Origin: Acetobacter senegalensis
GTDB taxonomy: Bacteria > Pseudomonadota > Alphaproteobacteria > Acetobacterales > Acetobacteraceae
Reading direction: 5' to 3'
Assembly: GCF_001580995.1 (NCBI RefSeq)
Contig: NZ_LHZU01000118.1
Coordinates: 1 to 46,386 of the forward strand
Length of the DNA: 46,386 bases
Shown: in pieces, positions 23,520 through 32,581 of the stretch
Layout of the letters: the number at the start of each line of letters is the position of its first letter
Position numbering within the stretch: position 1 is the stretch's first letter
Notes under the pieces: model-generated
The model's input: only the letters and a program-made list of their open reading frames with translations
Told to the model about the DNA's origin: nothing
Databases searched by the model: none
Translations under genes and position numbers: made by a program

Positions 23520-25579
23520 TCGTCCATAACCTCGCTTCCGTGTTGTTTCTTCAGTTCGGCCAGCTTCTGTTTTTCAGCCGCTTTTTCTGCCTTGCGGGCA
23601 GCCTCCGCCTTGCGCGGATCACCGGGGTCATTGCCCGGCCCCAGAGGCCTTACGCCACGCGGCACGGGTGGGTGCATGGGCAGCGCCATGGCGGCGTCAA
23701 TTTCCGCTGCATGCGCCGTATCCGGGAAGATCTGAAGCATCGGGCCAATGCGGGAGATAATCTTGGAAACAGTAGGTGCTGCGTTCCAGCCAGCCGTTGT
23801 CCATCCGTGGGTCTGCGGTGTGGGCTTGGGGCTATCCAGCATGACGTACACGGCGTAGCGCGGCGTATTCATGGGGAAAATGCCCGTAAAGGCCGAGATA
23901 TTGACGTGCTTCAGATAGCCACCATGCGGGCCGATCTTTTCTGCTGTGCCGGTTTTACCGCCCACAAAATAGCCGGGAGATTCCGCCGTGCGTCCAGTGC
24001 CGCTGGTGACATCCAGCCGCAGCAGGCGACGCAACAGAGAGGAATTCTTCTCCGAGATCACGCGCATGCCTTCCGGTGCCGGAAGAGGCTCTTCTCCAGT
24101 ATCGGTTTGGGCGGTGGGCGTTTCTGCCGCCGCAGCGGGCTTGGGCTGGGCAACGGCCTGCTCAAGGGCCGCAGTCTGCACGCCCTGAGCCAGCGGATTG
24201 TCTGGGGCATTGCCAGCCATGGCGGCGGCGGCATCTTCCCGTTCAAGCAGGGTGGGTTTCAGCAGAATGCCACCATTCACTGTTGCAGCGGTGCCGCGCA
24301 CAATGGCCAGTGGCGGTTCTGCCATACCGTGCCCGAAGCCGACGGTCATGGTGGTGGAAATACTCCACTGGTGCGGCACCAGCGGGCGGGCGGCTTCTGG
24401 CAGTTCCACCGGCACAGGCGCAAAAAAGCCCATGTTGCGCATCCATTCCGCCTGCTTCTTGCCGCCAACATCCAATGCGATGTGGGCCGCTGCCGGGTTG
24501 GAGGAATAGGCCATCACTTCAGGCAGCGTCAGCCACTCACTGAAATGATCGCTCTTCATGTCGGAAATCTTGAAGCGGCCCACATGGATCGGCACGGAAG
24601 AAAAGCGGTCCCAGATATGAATGGTGCCGGTTTCCAGCCCCATGGCCGCCGTTTGCAGCTTGAAGGTGGAGCCAGGCTCATACAGCCCGGTCACGGCCCG
24701 GTTGAAGCGGGCATCATTGGTGGCGTGGTTGAATTCGTTCGCGTCATAATCAGGCAGGCTGACCATGGCGACAATCTCGCCAGTGTGCACGTCCATCACA
24801 ATGGCGCACGCCCCAATGGCTTGGAATGTGGTCATGGCGTTGGCCAGTTCATCCCGCACTACGGACTGCACGCGTACGTCCAGTGAAAGCCGCAGCGGGC
24901 GGTGGTCAGACATCAGGCGCTTGTCAAAATAGCGCTCCACACCAGCCACGCCGTGATCATCAATATCCACCGTGCCCATGATCTGGGCGGCCATGTGGCC
25001 AAGCGGATAATGGCGGCGTTCACCCGGTTCAAAATAGATGCCGGGAATACCCAGACTGTTGATGGCCAGTTCCTGCTGGGGCGAGATGTTGCGGGCGATA
25101 TAAACAAACTGTTTGGGCAGGGAGAGCCTGCGCACAGTCTCGGCTTCATCCAGATCTTTCAGAACGGATTTCAGCTTTTGTGTCACATCCTGCGGGTCAA
25201 TCAGTTCCTGCGGGTTGGCGTATACCTGTGCCACCGGCAGGGAAAGGGCAAGCGTCTGGCCATTGCGGTCCACAATGGAGGCGCGATGCACCTGCGGCAG
25301 AGAGAAATCTCCCGCAAGACTGGCTTTGGGGTCGATCTTTGGAATTTCAGGAACCTGAGGCGCAATCTGGCGTTTTTCAGGTGCCATGGGGTGCAGTACG
25401 GTGGCGATGGTCAGCTTGACGGCCACAACCGCAAACAGCACGCAAAAGCCGCCTGCTACCCCCAGAAGTCTGACATGCATCTGATCCCGATGGGTCCGCG
25501 CACGAAGGTCATCACCCGTGACGCGCACAGTGCGCCCCACAGGGGAGGTGTTTTCAGGTTCGTGCGGCGGTAGGGCCAT
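23516..25579 (-). CDS. ftsI: Division-specific transpeptidase FtsI (PBP3)
   Basis: Monofunctional class B penicillin-binding protein that cross-links septal peptidoglycan with FtsW. The 687-residue product has a cytoplasmic tail, one TM helix at about residues 36-58, a PBP dimer (pedestal) domain, then the transpeptidase domain with S304-TFK (catalytic serine), S359-S-N and K542-TG. Spacing between SxN and KTG is about 181 residues against 133 in E. coli PBP3. The extra 48 or so are an Ala/Pro/Gln/Glu-rich insert between NGGILLKPTLLERED and RVISEKNSS. The start has no clear Shine-Dalgarno; the gene begins 36 bp after ftsL. Its stop overlaps murE. Confidence 0.96.
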   Translation of the reverse strand: MALPPHEPENTSPVGRTVRVTGDDLRARTHRDQMHVRLLGVAGGFCVLFAVVAVKLTIATVLHPMAPEKRQIAPQVPEIPKIDPKASLAGDFSLPQVHRASIVDRNGQTLALSLPVAQVYANPQELIDPQDVTQKLKSVLKDLDEAETVRRLSLPKQFVYIARNISPQQELAINSLGIPGIYFEPGERRHYPLGHMAAQIMGTVDIDDHGVAGVERYFDKRLMSDHRPLRLSLDVRVQSVVRDELANAMTTFQAIGACAIVMDVHTGEIVAMVSLPDYDANEFNHATNDARFNRAVTGLYEPGSTFKLQTAAMGLETGTIHIWDRFSSVPIHVGRFKISDMKSDHFSEWLTLPEVMAYSSNPAAAHIALDVGGKKQAEWMRNMGFFAPVPVELPEAARPLVPHQWSISTTMTVGFGHGMAEPPLAIVRGTAATVNGGILLKPTLLEREDAAAAMAGNAPDNPLAQGVQTAALEQAVAQPKPAAAAETPTAQTDTGEEPLPAPEGMRVISEKNSSLLRRLLRLDVTSGTGRTAESPGYFVGGKTGTAEKIGPHGGYLKHVNISAFTGIFPMNTPRYAVYVMLDSPKPTPQTHGWTTAGWNAAPTVSKIISRIGPMLQIFPDTAHAAEIDAAMALPMHPPVPRGVRPLGPGNDPGDPRKAEAARKAEKAAEKQKLAELKKQHGSEVMDE

Positions 25580-25615
25580 TGCGGGGGATAGACACTTTCA
25601 GACAAGAGACAAAAA

Positions 25616-26602
25616 TTAGTTGGTGAGCGGCACCGGCGGCGGCAGGGCATCTCCCCCGCGCTCCAGCAGTGAGCCACTGCTGTAGGAGGAATTGGCCCGC
25701 GCTTCAACATAGCCAGCGGCAGGCGCTGCGGTGCGCCGCGTGCGCGTGGCGTGCCAGCTTGCCACCGTAACCGGCAGCGGATGGCGAACCTGCTGTTCGG
25801 TCTCGTTCTCCTGCGGCGCAGGGCGCGAGGTCAGAGCCGCTACATGGGCAACAGCGGGGGCCGTGCGGTGTATAGCGGGTTGTGCCGCCGGCGCAACACT
25901 GGCCACAGTTGTAACAGGCTGAGCCACCGGCGCGGCCGGACGGCTGGTTTCAGCCAGAACGGTGGGGGCGTGGCGCACGGGGGCAGGCCGCGTAACGGCG
26001 GCTACCGTACGAGCCGGTGCATCACTGGTGTCTTCATCCAGCATGTGGGGTGCTACATCATGCCGGATAACGGCGCGAATGGGCGGCCGTGCATGGGCAG
26101 GAGTAGCATCAGCCACAAGGGTAGGGGCGCGAGGCGTTTCTGCTGTATCGTCATCATTGCGGTCATGACGCGCTACAGGCTTGGCATCCGCCGTAGCCAC
26201 GGCAGGCGCATGCACAACCGGAGCCGTAAGGGCAGGTGCTGCAACAGAGTCAGCAGAAGCCAGCGTGGCAGAGACCAGCCCAGCCCGCGGATCTTCTGCC
26301 GGACCACGCCCGGTGGAGGGCAGGTGCTTGTCCAGATCCGCCATGCGCACGAACTGTGATGGGTCCATGGGGTGAAGGCTTGCCAGATGGTGCTCGGCCA
26401 GACGGGTCAGGCGTTCAGGCTGGTTTTCCAGCGCCCATTCCGTGCGCAGCATGGCGGTCTGGGACCGCATGCGCTCCGTGTCAGACACGATTTTGGAAAT
26501 CTGCTGATCCAGAACCGTTGTCTGATGTTTCTTGGTGTACAGAAAGAATCCCGATGCAATGGCCAGGACAGCGCAGCAGCAAGTAAAAGGCCGGGGGATC
26601 AT
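25616..26602 (-). CDS. ftsL: FtsL-like divisome protein with a long Ala/Pro-rich tail
   Basis: Position between rsmH and ftsI and the N-terminal layout identify it as the FtsL equivalent. There is a short cytoplasmic tail, one TM helix ([16 protein letters not shown], about residues 8-23), then a coiled coil with [19 protein letters not shown] and [19 protein letters not shown], typical of FtsL in the FtsQLB complex. FtsL is usually 100-130 residues. This product is 328, and about 200 residues after MADLDKHL are low-complexity Ala, Pro, Val, Thr and His. The ATG overlaps the rsmH stop (ATGA). Sequence conservation in FtsL is low, so the name rests on position and architecture. Confidence 0.85.
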   Translation of the reverse strand: MIPRPFTCCCAVLAIASGFFLYTKKHQTTVLDQQISKIVSDTERMRSQTAMLRTEWALENQPERLTRLAEHHLASLHPMDPSQFVRMADLDKHLPSTGRGPAEDPRAGLVSATLASADSVAAPALTAPVVHAPAVATADAKPVARHDRNDDDTAETPRAPTLVADATPAHARPPIRAVIRHDVAPHMLDEDTSDAPARTVAAVTRPAPVRHAPTVLAETSRPAAPVAQPVTTVASVAPAAQPAIHRTAPAVAHVAALTSRPAPQENETEQQVRHPLPVTVASWHATRTRRTAAPAAGYVEARANSSYSSGSLLERGGDALPPPVPLTN

Positions 26603-27615
26603 GGATTCAGTCCTTTGCCTGAGAAGGAAACATCAGTAGGGCGCTTTGCAACGGCACGCAGGCGTGCGCTGCGGGCACGTGGGTTGGCGGAACATTCTGC
26701 ATCACCCGGGCGAACGGGTTTGCCGGTCAGCGCAACAAAGGGGGCATCATCTGCCTTTGTCATGGCTGCACGCGGGTCATAGCGGGAGAAGCTCTGGCTC
26801 TTGCCTGTGGCATTGCCCAGAACACGTTTTGCAATGCGGTCTTCCAGAGAATGGAAGGACACAACAACAAGTCTGCCGCCGGGTGCCAGCAGATAAAGCG
26901 CCTGCTCCAGCCCGCGTTCAATTTCGCCAAGCTCATCATTCACGGCAATGCGCAGGCCCTGAAAGGAACGGGTGGCGGAATCAATGCCAGAGCGGTCAGA
27001 CGGCACAACCCGGCGGATCAGCCCCGCCAGTTGCGCCGTGGTGGTGAAGGGGGTTTCAACACGGTCCGCCACAATGGCGCGCGCCACGCGGCGGGCGTGT
27101 CGTTCCTCACCATAGAAATGAAAAATGTCAGCCAGTTCGGCTTCACTTGCGGTATTGACCACATCCGCCGCCGTGCGCCCAGTGCGGGCCATGCGCATAT
27201 CCAGCGGGCCATCCTGCTTGAAGGAAAAGCCGCGTTCGGCTTCATCCAACTGGAAGGAAGACACGCCCAGATCCAGCACAATGCCATCAAAAGCGGGAGC
27301 TTCTGCCTGCTGCGTCAAATCCCGCATGGTGCCAAAGCTGCCGTGCAGCATATGCAGGCGCGGCTTGCCAGAGGCTTCGGCAAAGGCTTTTGCCAGAATG
27401 TTGCCGCGCACAATGGCGTCCGGATCACGGTCAATAGCCCATACGGTGCAGTCGGCTGCGTTCAGAATGGCGGTTGTGTACCCGCCGCCGCCAAAGGTGC
27501 AGTCCAGAATGGCGTTGCCATCAGCTGGTTTCAGGGCTTCCAGCACTTCCGTCAGCATGACGGGAATGTGGCCGTTGGAGACAGAGGTGGGGAGGGATAG
27601 AGGCAGAGCGTTCAT
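26599..27615 (-). CDS. rsmH: 16S rRNA (cytosine(1402)-N(4))-methyltransferase RsmH
   Basis: SAM-dependent methyltransferase (formerly MraW) that modifies C1402 of 16S rRNA in the P site. The 338-residue product has [15 protein letters not shown] at the start, the SAM-binding loop [44 protein letters not shown], and the C-terminal [15 protein letters not shown]. It overlaps mraZ upstream and ftsL downstream by ATGA, the classic start of a dcw cluster. Confidence 0.97.
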   Translation of the reverse strand: MNALPLSLPTSVSNGHIPVMLTEVLEALKPADGNAILDCTFGGGGYTTAILNAADCTVWAIDRDPDAIVRGNILAKAFAEASGKPRLHMLHGSFGTMRDLTQQAEAPAFDGIVLDLGVSSFQLDEAERGFSFKQDGPLDMRMARTGRTAADVVNTASEAELADIFHFYGEERHARRVARAIVADRVETPFTTTAQLAGLIRRVVPSDRSGIDSATRSFQGLRIAVNDELGEIERGLEQALYLLAPGGRLVVVSFHSLEDRIAKRVLGNATGKSQSFSRYDPRAAMTKADDAPFVALTGKPVRPGDAECSANPRARSARLRAVAKRPTDVSFSGKGLNP

Positions 27616-28085
27616 GATGCCTCGCCATCTCGAGCGGCGGGAATGCTTACGCGGCGGGAGCGCAGGCGGGCTTCTGCACGGCGCTGCTTGGCGGCTTCGG
27701 GTTCCCAGATCTGAAAAGTGCGTCCAACACCCATGAAGGCGGCATTGGCGGCTTCTGTCAGCCCGGCATGTTCACGCAGGAAATCAGGCAGAATGATACG
27801 GCCTTCGCGGTCCGGGTCCATGGGGTAGGCATCCGCATACAGGGCTGCGGCCAGATCGTCGTGTTCGTCAGAAAACATGTCCAGCCGGTCAAGCGGTTGA
27901 GTCAGGCGGGCAAACGCGGCGGCGGGCCAGGCTTCAATGCAGGGCATGGTGTGCGATGGCCGGAGAATCACCAGAGAGTCGCCTTCAGTATGCTGGGCCT
28001 TCAGGACTGAGCGGAACCCGGCCGGAATCGAAACACGCCCCTTGGCGTCGAATCGATTTTCATGCGTGCCGAGGAACACACTCAC
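27612..28085 (-). CDS. mraZ: Transcriptional regulator MraZ
   Basis: AbrB-fold DNA-binding protein that controls the dcw cluster, usually as a repressor of its own promoter. The 157-residue product has two MraZ half-domains marked by [18 protein letters not shown] and [18 protein letters not shown] (the two DxxxR motifs). The start codon is GTG at 28085, with AAGGA about 11 bases upstream; a second GTG two codons later also fits the family start. It overlaps rsmH by ATGA. A periodic TGGGA array about 80-110 bases upstream is its likely operator. Confidence 0.96.
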   Translation of the reverse strand: MSVFLGTHENRFDAKGRVSIPAGFRSVLKAQHTEGDSLVILRPSHTMPCIEAWPAAAFARLTQPLDRLDMFSDEHDDLAAALYADAYPMDPDREGRIILPDFLREHAGLTEAANAAFMGVGRTFQIWEPEAAKQRRAEARLRSRRVSIPAARDGEAS

Positions 28086-28161
28086 GAGAGACGAAATCCT
28101 TCCGAGTCAGACCTTTCCGTTCACAGAACAGCGGGGAACGGTGCCGCCTCCACCACTTTCA

Positions 28162-28196
28162 TGGTGTGGTTTGGGATAGCATGGGATTTTATGGGA
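28162..28196 (+). promoter_or_regulatory. Putative MraZ operator: TGGGA repeats at 10-bp period
   Basis: TGGGA occurs at 28172, 28182 and 28192, exactly 10 bp apart, with a degenerate fourth unit TGGTG at 28162. In E. coli, MraZ binds three direct TGGGN repeats with 5-bp spacers upstream of mraZ. Unit and period match here, and the array sits about 80-125 bp before the mraZ start. The repeats read TGGGA on the plus strand, opposite to mraZ transcription. The remaining 315-bp gap to rnpB holds A/T-rich sequence where the dcw promoter must lie, but I could not pick a convincing -35/-10 pair. Confidence 0.7.
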
Positions 28197-28400
28197 AGCA
28201 AATTAAAACAACAGAAAAAACAGCAGAAAACTGCGGTTTGCAAAGTATTGTCCTAGAACTGTTTAGCAGCGGTAGATGGCCAATACTGCAAAACCGAACA
28301 AGAGATTGACACTATTTGTTCTTCAAATGTTCTTTTTTTGGGGAGGAACGTGTCAGAACACCCATGAAAGCCCATGCTTTGGGGCAGAAAAATGGAAGAT

Positions 28401-28811
<411 letters not shown>

Positions 28812-28817
28812 GTGCGC

Positions 28818-28846
28818 ACCCTGCTGCCAGAGCCGGACCAGGTCAA
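28818..28846 (-). promoter_or_regulatory. Probable promoter of rnpB
   Basis: TTGACC (28846-28841), a 17-bp spacer and CAGGGT (28823-28818) on the minus strand would start transcription at or next to 28811, the deduced 5' end of the RNase P RNA. The -35 is good and the -10 is poor, which is common for alphaproteobacterial stable RNA promoters. Confidence 0.5.
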
Positions 28847-28953
28847 GCGAAAACACACGCTGCACCATTGCCCTTTATGAACAGGATGTGACAGCTTTGT
28901 ATCTGCTGGCATGGTGCGCTCTTAAAGAGCATAAAAAGGAGAAGCAGCGTTTC

Positions 28954-30003
28954 ATGGTGGACCCGTCAGGCTTTTTGCACGCAGAGACAACGCCAGTACG
29001 GCCTGCGTTATCAGCGCGTTTGTTGCTGTGGTGGATCAGATGGCAAGCGCAACGGCGGCGTAAACATTCAGAAGCCGAGGCAACCACGCCAGACCCGTTA
29101 CCCGTGCCGGAAGAAGCTGTGGAACACACGCAGGAGCAGGCACAGGAGGCCTTTCTCAAGGCATTGCGGCAAGCCATGGATACGCCTTCCTTCCCCACCC
29201 GCCTTTCTTCCGTGCCTTTACGCAAGGTGTATGCCCTCTCCGTGCCCGGTGCTGCGGGCCTTATGCCTGCACGGCTTTATATTCCCCATGGGCGGGTGCG
29301 GGGTGCCGTGCTGTATCTTCATGGCGGCGGGTTTGTGCATTGTGGGCTGAACTCCCATCACGGCATATGCTGTCGTCTCGCGCGCAGTTCTGGCGCGGCG
29401 GTGCTGATGCCTGATTATCGTCTGGCACCGGAGCATCCCTATCCCGCCGCAGCGGATGATGCGCTGGCGGCATACCGATGGCTGGCAGATCTTTCCCGTC
29501 AATACTGGGGCGGCAAGGTGGCCGTTGCCGGAGATAGCGCGGGTGGAAATCTGGCCGCAGTGGTGGCGCAGGATGCAAAAGCGGGTCGTTGCCCCCAGCC
29601 AGCCTTGCAACTGCTGTATTACCCATCCCTATACGGAGCGGAAACGTTTCCGTCCCATGATCTGTATGCGGAAGGCTATTTTCTCTCCCGTCGCTCCATG
29701 GAATGGTATGGAGATCAGTACATCGCGCGGGAGGAGGACTGGACCTCTCCGCGTTTTGTGCCCGGCCATCAGCCTGACCTGCACGGTCTGGCCCCCGCCA
29801 TGATTATCACAGCGGAATGTGACCCCATGCGGGATGAGGGGGCGGCGTATGCACGGGCGCTAACTGCGGCAGGTGTGCCCGTACAGTATCTGTGTTGCCG
29901 TGGCGCTGTGCATGGGTTTCTGAATTTCTATTCCCTGATGCCGCCCGGTAAGTTCGCGCTCAGACGGGGCGGCCGCGCCTTACGCAAGGCCTTTACCCCA
30001 TAA
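28954..30003 (+). CDS. Alpha/beta hydrolase, family IV (HSL-type) esterase
   Basis: Predicted serine hydrolase acting on short- to medium-chain esters. The product is 349 residues from the ATG at 28954, which has AAGGAG 12 bases upstream; an earlier in-frame GTG at 28888 lacks a well-spaced site. The hormone-sensitive-lipase family marks are the oxyanion motif HGGG at residues 123-126, the nucleophile elbow GDSAGGN with Ser195, the acid in ITAECDPMRDEG and the histidine in AVHGFLNFY. The first 85 or so residues form a helical cap. It stands alone, divergent from rnpB, with a hairpin downstream. The natural substrate cannot be told from sequence. Confidence 0.88.
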   Translation: MVDPSGFLHAETTPVRPALSARLLLWWIRWQAQRRRKHSEAEATTPDPLPVPEEAVEHTQEQAQEAFLKALRQAMDTPSFPTRLSSVPLRKVYALSVPGAAGLMPARLYIPHGRVRGAVLYLHGGGFVHCGLNSHHGICCRLARSSGAAVLMPDYRLAPEHPYPAAADDALAAYRWLADLSRQYWGGKVAVAGDSAGGNLAAVVAQDAKAGRCPQPALQLLYYPSLYGAETFPSHDLYAEGYFLSRRSMEWYGDQYIAREEDWTSPRFVPGHQPDLHGLAPAMIITAECDPMRDEGAAYARALTAAGVPVQYLCCRGAVHGFLNFYSLMPPGKFALRRGGRALRKAFTP

Positions 30004-30042
30004 ACAGAAAACGGAAGGCGGGGTAAGCGCGCCTTCCGTTAT
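30004..30042 (-). terminator. Terminator shared by the convergent esterase and zwf-operon ends
   Basis: A perfect 10-bp inverted repeat ACGGAAGGCG (30011-30020) / CGCCTTCCGT (30030-30039) with a 9-nt loop. On the minus strand it is followed by TTTCTGTTT, a usable U tract. It sits between convergent genes and probably also stops the esterase transcript on the plus strand, where the T tract is weaker. Confidence 0.75.
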
Positions 30043-30076
30043 CAGACTTTATTCTCGGGATGCTTCCATGACCCTT

Positions 30077-30526
30077 TTATGGAAGAGGATGGAACGTGCC
30101 CGGTGAGCCTTGGTCAGACTGAATGATCCGGTTCATGCGGTCCACTTGTAACGTGAACAGTTTGGGCAGATCGCCCTTGGGGCCGGGGCATGTGCCGGAA
30201 TGTTTCTGCATCACATCAATGCGGGAGGCATTGGGCGGGTCATTCCCGTTCACCACAAACAGCAGGCAGTCCGGCCGATCATGAGACATACCGTTATGGG
30301 TCACCACCACACGCAGGTGGCGCACAAGGGCGCTATCATCAAACCAGCTTTCGGGCCGGAAGGTGTAGCGGTCTGTCAGGGTGTCAATCATGCCGCTCTT
30401 GGCCAGCACAATCATCAGCACCGTAATGGGCAGAACCAGAGCCAGACGCCGCACAATGTGCTGGCGCAGGCTGCGTTTCTTCAGTGGCCCACGCGGGGGA
30501 ACGGAGGGTTTGGGTTTGTCGGTCAT
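30077..30526 (-). CDS. Small membrane-anchored protein of unknown function, coupled to zwf
   Basis: I do not recognise this 149-residue protein. It has a basic, Pro-rich cytoplasmic tail (KPKPSVPPRGPLKKRSLRQHIVRR), one TM helix (LALVLPITVLMIVLA, about residues 28-44), and a periplasmic domain of about 100 residues with two Cys (one in RPDCLLFVV, one in GTCPGPKGD) that could form a disulfide. Its ATG overlaps the zwf stop as ATGA, so it is expressed with glucose-6-phosphate dehydrogenase. A terminator follows. No enzymatic motif is visible. Confidence 0.75.
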   Translation of the reverse strand: MTDKPKPSVPPRGPLKKRSLRQHIVRRLALVLPITVLMIVLAKSGMIDTLTDRYTFRPESWFDDSALVRHLRVVVTHNGMSHDRPDCLLFVVNGNDPPNASRIDVMQKHSGTCPGPKGDLPKLFTLQVDRMNRIIQSDQGSPGTFHPLP

Positions 30527-31995
30527 GTCAGCATGTCCTCATGCCACATGGCTCCATCACGCGCCAGAAGGGCGCGGGTGGAGGCCGGGCCCCAGCTTCC
30601 GGCCGGGTAAGGTTCCAGCGGGGAAAGTCCCTGCCGCCATGAGGACAGAATGGGTTCCACCCATCGCCATGAGGCTTCAACTTCATCACGGCGAATAAAC
30701 AGGGCGGGGTTGCCGCGCACGGCATCCAGCAGCAACCGTTCATAGGAATCCTGATATTCCATGGTGAACTGGTTTTCGTAGGAGATGTTCAGCGCTGCAT
30801 TTCGCACTCTGAAGCCACCGGCCCCCGGGTCCTTGGAGGCAAGCACCAGCGAGAGGCCTTCATCCGGCGCAATGCGGATCACCAACCGGCCCGGGGAGGG
30901 GGTGTTGGTGAAAATGGGCCAGACCTGAGGGCGGAACTGAAGCACGATCTCGGTGGTTTTGGCTGCCATCCGCTTGCCCGTGCGCAGGTAGAAGGGCGTG
31001 TTGCCCCAGCGGGAGGTGCGGATCTTGGTGCGGATGGCCACAAAGGTTTCCGTGTTGGTCGCGCGGTCATGTCCCAGATCTTCCGCGTAGCCGGGCACAT
31101 CCTTGTTCTCAATGCGGCCCGCAGTGTACTGGCCGCGGATAACGTTCTGGCGCACCATGTCCGGGGTCATGGGGCGCAGGGCATTCAGCACTTTCAGCTT
31201 CTCGTTGCGCAGATCATCCGCGCTGAGGGAGGCCGGATCATCCATGGCCAACATGCACAGCACCTGAAGCAGGTGGTTCTGCACCATATCCCGCATGGCG
31301 CCGGATTCGTCATAATACGCACCGCGGGAGCCAACGCCGACGGTTTCAGCCGCCGTAATCTGCACATGGGCTATGGCATCTGAACTCCACAGTTTTTCCA
31401 GTGCCGGGTTGGCAAAGCGCAGGGCCAGCAGATTCTGCACCCCTTCCTTTCCCAGATAATGGTCAATTCGGTAAATGGACTCTTCAGGAAAGAAGCGGCC
31501 CACGCCATCATTGATCTGGGTGGCGGTTTTCAGGCTCACGCCGATCGGCTTTTCCAGCACCACACGGGTGGCGCGTGTAATCAGCTTATGCTCGGCCAGT
31601 GCTGCACACAGGGGCGCATACAGGGCCGGGGCGGTCGCCAGATAATAAACCCGCGTTCTGGCCTGATCCTTCAGGGCGTCTTTCAGTTCATCCCAGTTGC
31701 TGTCAGGCTTGGTGGCGTCCAGCGCTACATACGTCACACTGCCCAGAAAACGGTCAAGAACAGTGGTGTCTTTTGCCGTATCTGGTGCAAATTCCTTTAG
31801 AGCCTGCCGCACCTGCTGGCGGAATTTGTCCGGCGTGTGGGCGGAGCGCGCAATGCAGATGATGCGGGCATCCTGTGTGAACTCTCCGGCATGGAAGCGG
31901 CGCAGGAACGCAGGCAGCAGCTTGCGCATTGTCAGATCGCCCGTGGCGCCGAAAATTATGAAGTCAAAGGGGTCAATCAGATTGACATGCGCCAT
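30523..31995 (-). CDS. zwf: Glucose-6-phosphate 1-dehydrogenase
   Basis: Oxidises glucose-6-phosphate to 6-phosphogluconolactone with NAD(P)+, the entry to the pentose phosphate pathway that carries most cytoplasmic sugar flux in acetic acid bacteria. The 490-residue product has the Rossmann motif IIFGATGDLTMRKLLPAF at the N-terminus, EKPIGVS, the substrate and catalytic motif YRIDHYLGKEGVQN, and the C-terminal domain with NTPFYLRTGKRM. A GGGAG lies 10 bases before the ATG. Upstream, a TATAAG hexamer (32035-32030) and a GTTCCC/GGGAAC palindrome may form its control region. The stop overlaps the following membrane-protein gene. Confidence 0.97.
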   Translation of the reverse strand: MAHVNLIDPFDFIIFGATGDLTMRKLLPAFLRRFHAGEFTQDARIICIARSAHTPDKFRQQVRQALKEFAPDTAKDTTVLDRFLGSVTYVALDATKPDSNWDELKDALKDQARTRVYYLATAPALYAPLCAALAEHKLITRATRVVLEKPIGVSLKTATQINDGVGRFFPEESIYRIDHYLGKEGVQNLLALRFANPALEKLWSSDAIAHVQITAAETVGVGSRGAYYDESGAMRDMVQNHLLQVLCMLAMDDPASLSADDLRNEKLKVLNALRPMTPDMVRQNVIRGQYTAGRIENKDVPGYAEDLGHDRATNTETFVAIRTKIRTSRWGNTPFYLRTGKRMAAKTTEIVLQFRPQVWPIFTNTPSPGRLVIRIAPDEGLSLVLASKDPGAGGFRVRNAALNISYENQFTMEYQDSYERLLLDAVRGNPALFIRRDEVEASWRWVEPILSSWRQGLSPLEPYPAGSWGPASTRALLARDGAMWHEDMLT

Positions 31996-32024
31996 GAATT
32001 TTTTACTCCCGCAGGATGCGTGGG

Positions 32025-32047
32025 GTTCCCTTATAAACGCCGGGAAC
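32025..32047. promoter_or_regulatory. Palindrome in the zwf leader
   Basis: GTTCCC (32025-32030) and GGGAAC (32042-32047) form an interrupted palindrome with an 11-bp spacer that contains a minus-strand TATAAG -10-like hexamer. It lies 30-50 bases before the zwf start. It could be an operator overlapping the zwf promoter or just a leader hairpin. No good -35 accompanies it. Confidence 0.3.
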
Positions 32048-32141
32048 AGAAGTGGTGATGCACACTGTCGTTGTTACGAGCCCGAAGGGGAGGCGAGCAA
32101 GGGGCAGGGTTTGTCTGCAAGGCTTCCGGCTGTCAAGGCAA

Positions 32142-32170
32142 TTGACCGCAGGCCCCGCGCGCGATAAGCC
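32142..32170 (+). promoter_or_regulatory. Candidate promoter of gapR
   Basis: TTGACC (32142-32147) followed after 17 bp by TAAGCC (32165-32170), giving a leader of about 80 bases before the gapR ATG. The -35 is good, the -10 weak. It lies in the 260-bp divergent gap between zwf and gapR, which otherwise holds no gene. Confidence 0.3.
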
Positions 32171-32255
32171 CGCCGCTTTGGTGCACAGGTCGTGCGGGCA
32201 GCGTGGCTGCACGCCTGATGGCCTGAGCATGGCAAGCAAACAGGGGGACTGACGC

Positions 32256-32528
32256 ATGGATAACGAAGGTTTTTCCGGTGGGGAAGACGCCGCTGTAGGT
32301 GGCATTGCCGCAGACCGGCTGCGTAGCATTATTGAACGGGTTGAGCGTCTGGAAGAAGAACGCAAGGCATTGGCCGGAGATATCAAGGATATCTTTACAG
32401 AAGCCAAGTCCGCCGGGTTTGATGTAAAGGTGATCAAACAGATCATCCGTCTGCGCAAGCAGGAGCCCGCAGAAATTGAGGAGCAGGAAACCCTGCTTGA
32501 TATCTATCGTCGTGCATTGGGCATGTAA
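32256..32528 (+). CDS. gapR: GapR-family nucleoid-associated protein (DUF2312)
   Basis: Small alphaproteobacterial chromosome protein that binds overtwisted or AT-rich DNA ahead of replication and transcription; essential in Caulobacter. The 90-residue product is mostly two long helices, with IAADRLRSIIERVERLEEER leading into KALAGDIKDIFTEAKSAGFD and KVIKQIIRLRKQE, the hallmark of this family. GGGGGA precedes the ATG by seven bases. It is followed 53 bases later by a membrane-protein gene in the same direction. Confidence 0.93.
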   Translation: MDNEGFSGGEDAAVGGIAADRLRSIIERVERLEEERKALAGDIKDIFTEAKSAGFDVKVIKQIIRLRKQEPAEIEEQETLLDIYRRALGM

Positions 32529-32581
32529 CGGGCTGCACGGCTCCTGATGGCGTATTTCCTGACGGAAATTGCTAGGGAAAC

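Noticed and set aside
23498..24886. Plus-strand open frame of 462 codons
   Set aside because: Antisense to ftsI, whose three catalytic motifs are present.
28306..28311. TTGACA on the plus strand as a promoter
   Set aside because: No -10 at a suitable distance and no plus-strand gene before the esterase more than 600 bases away.
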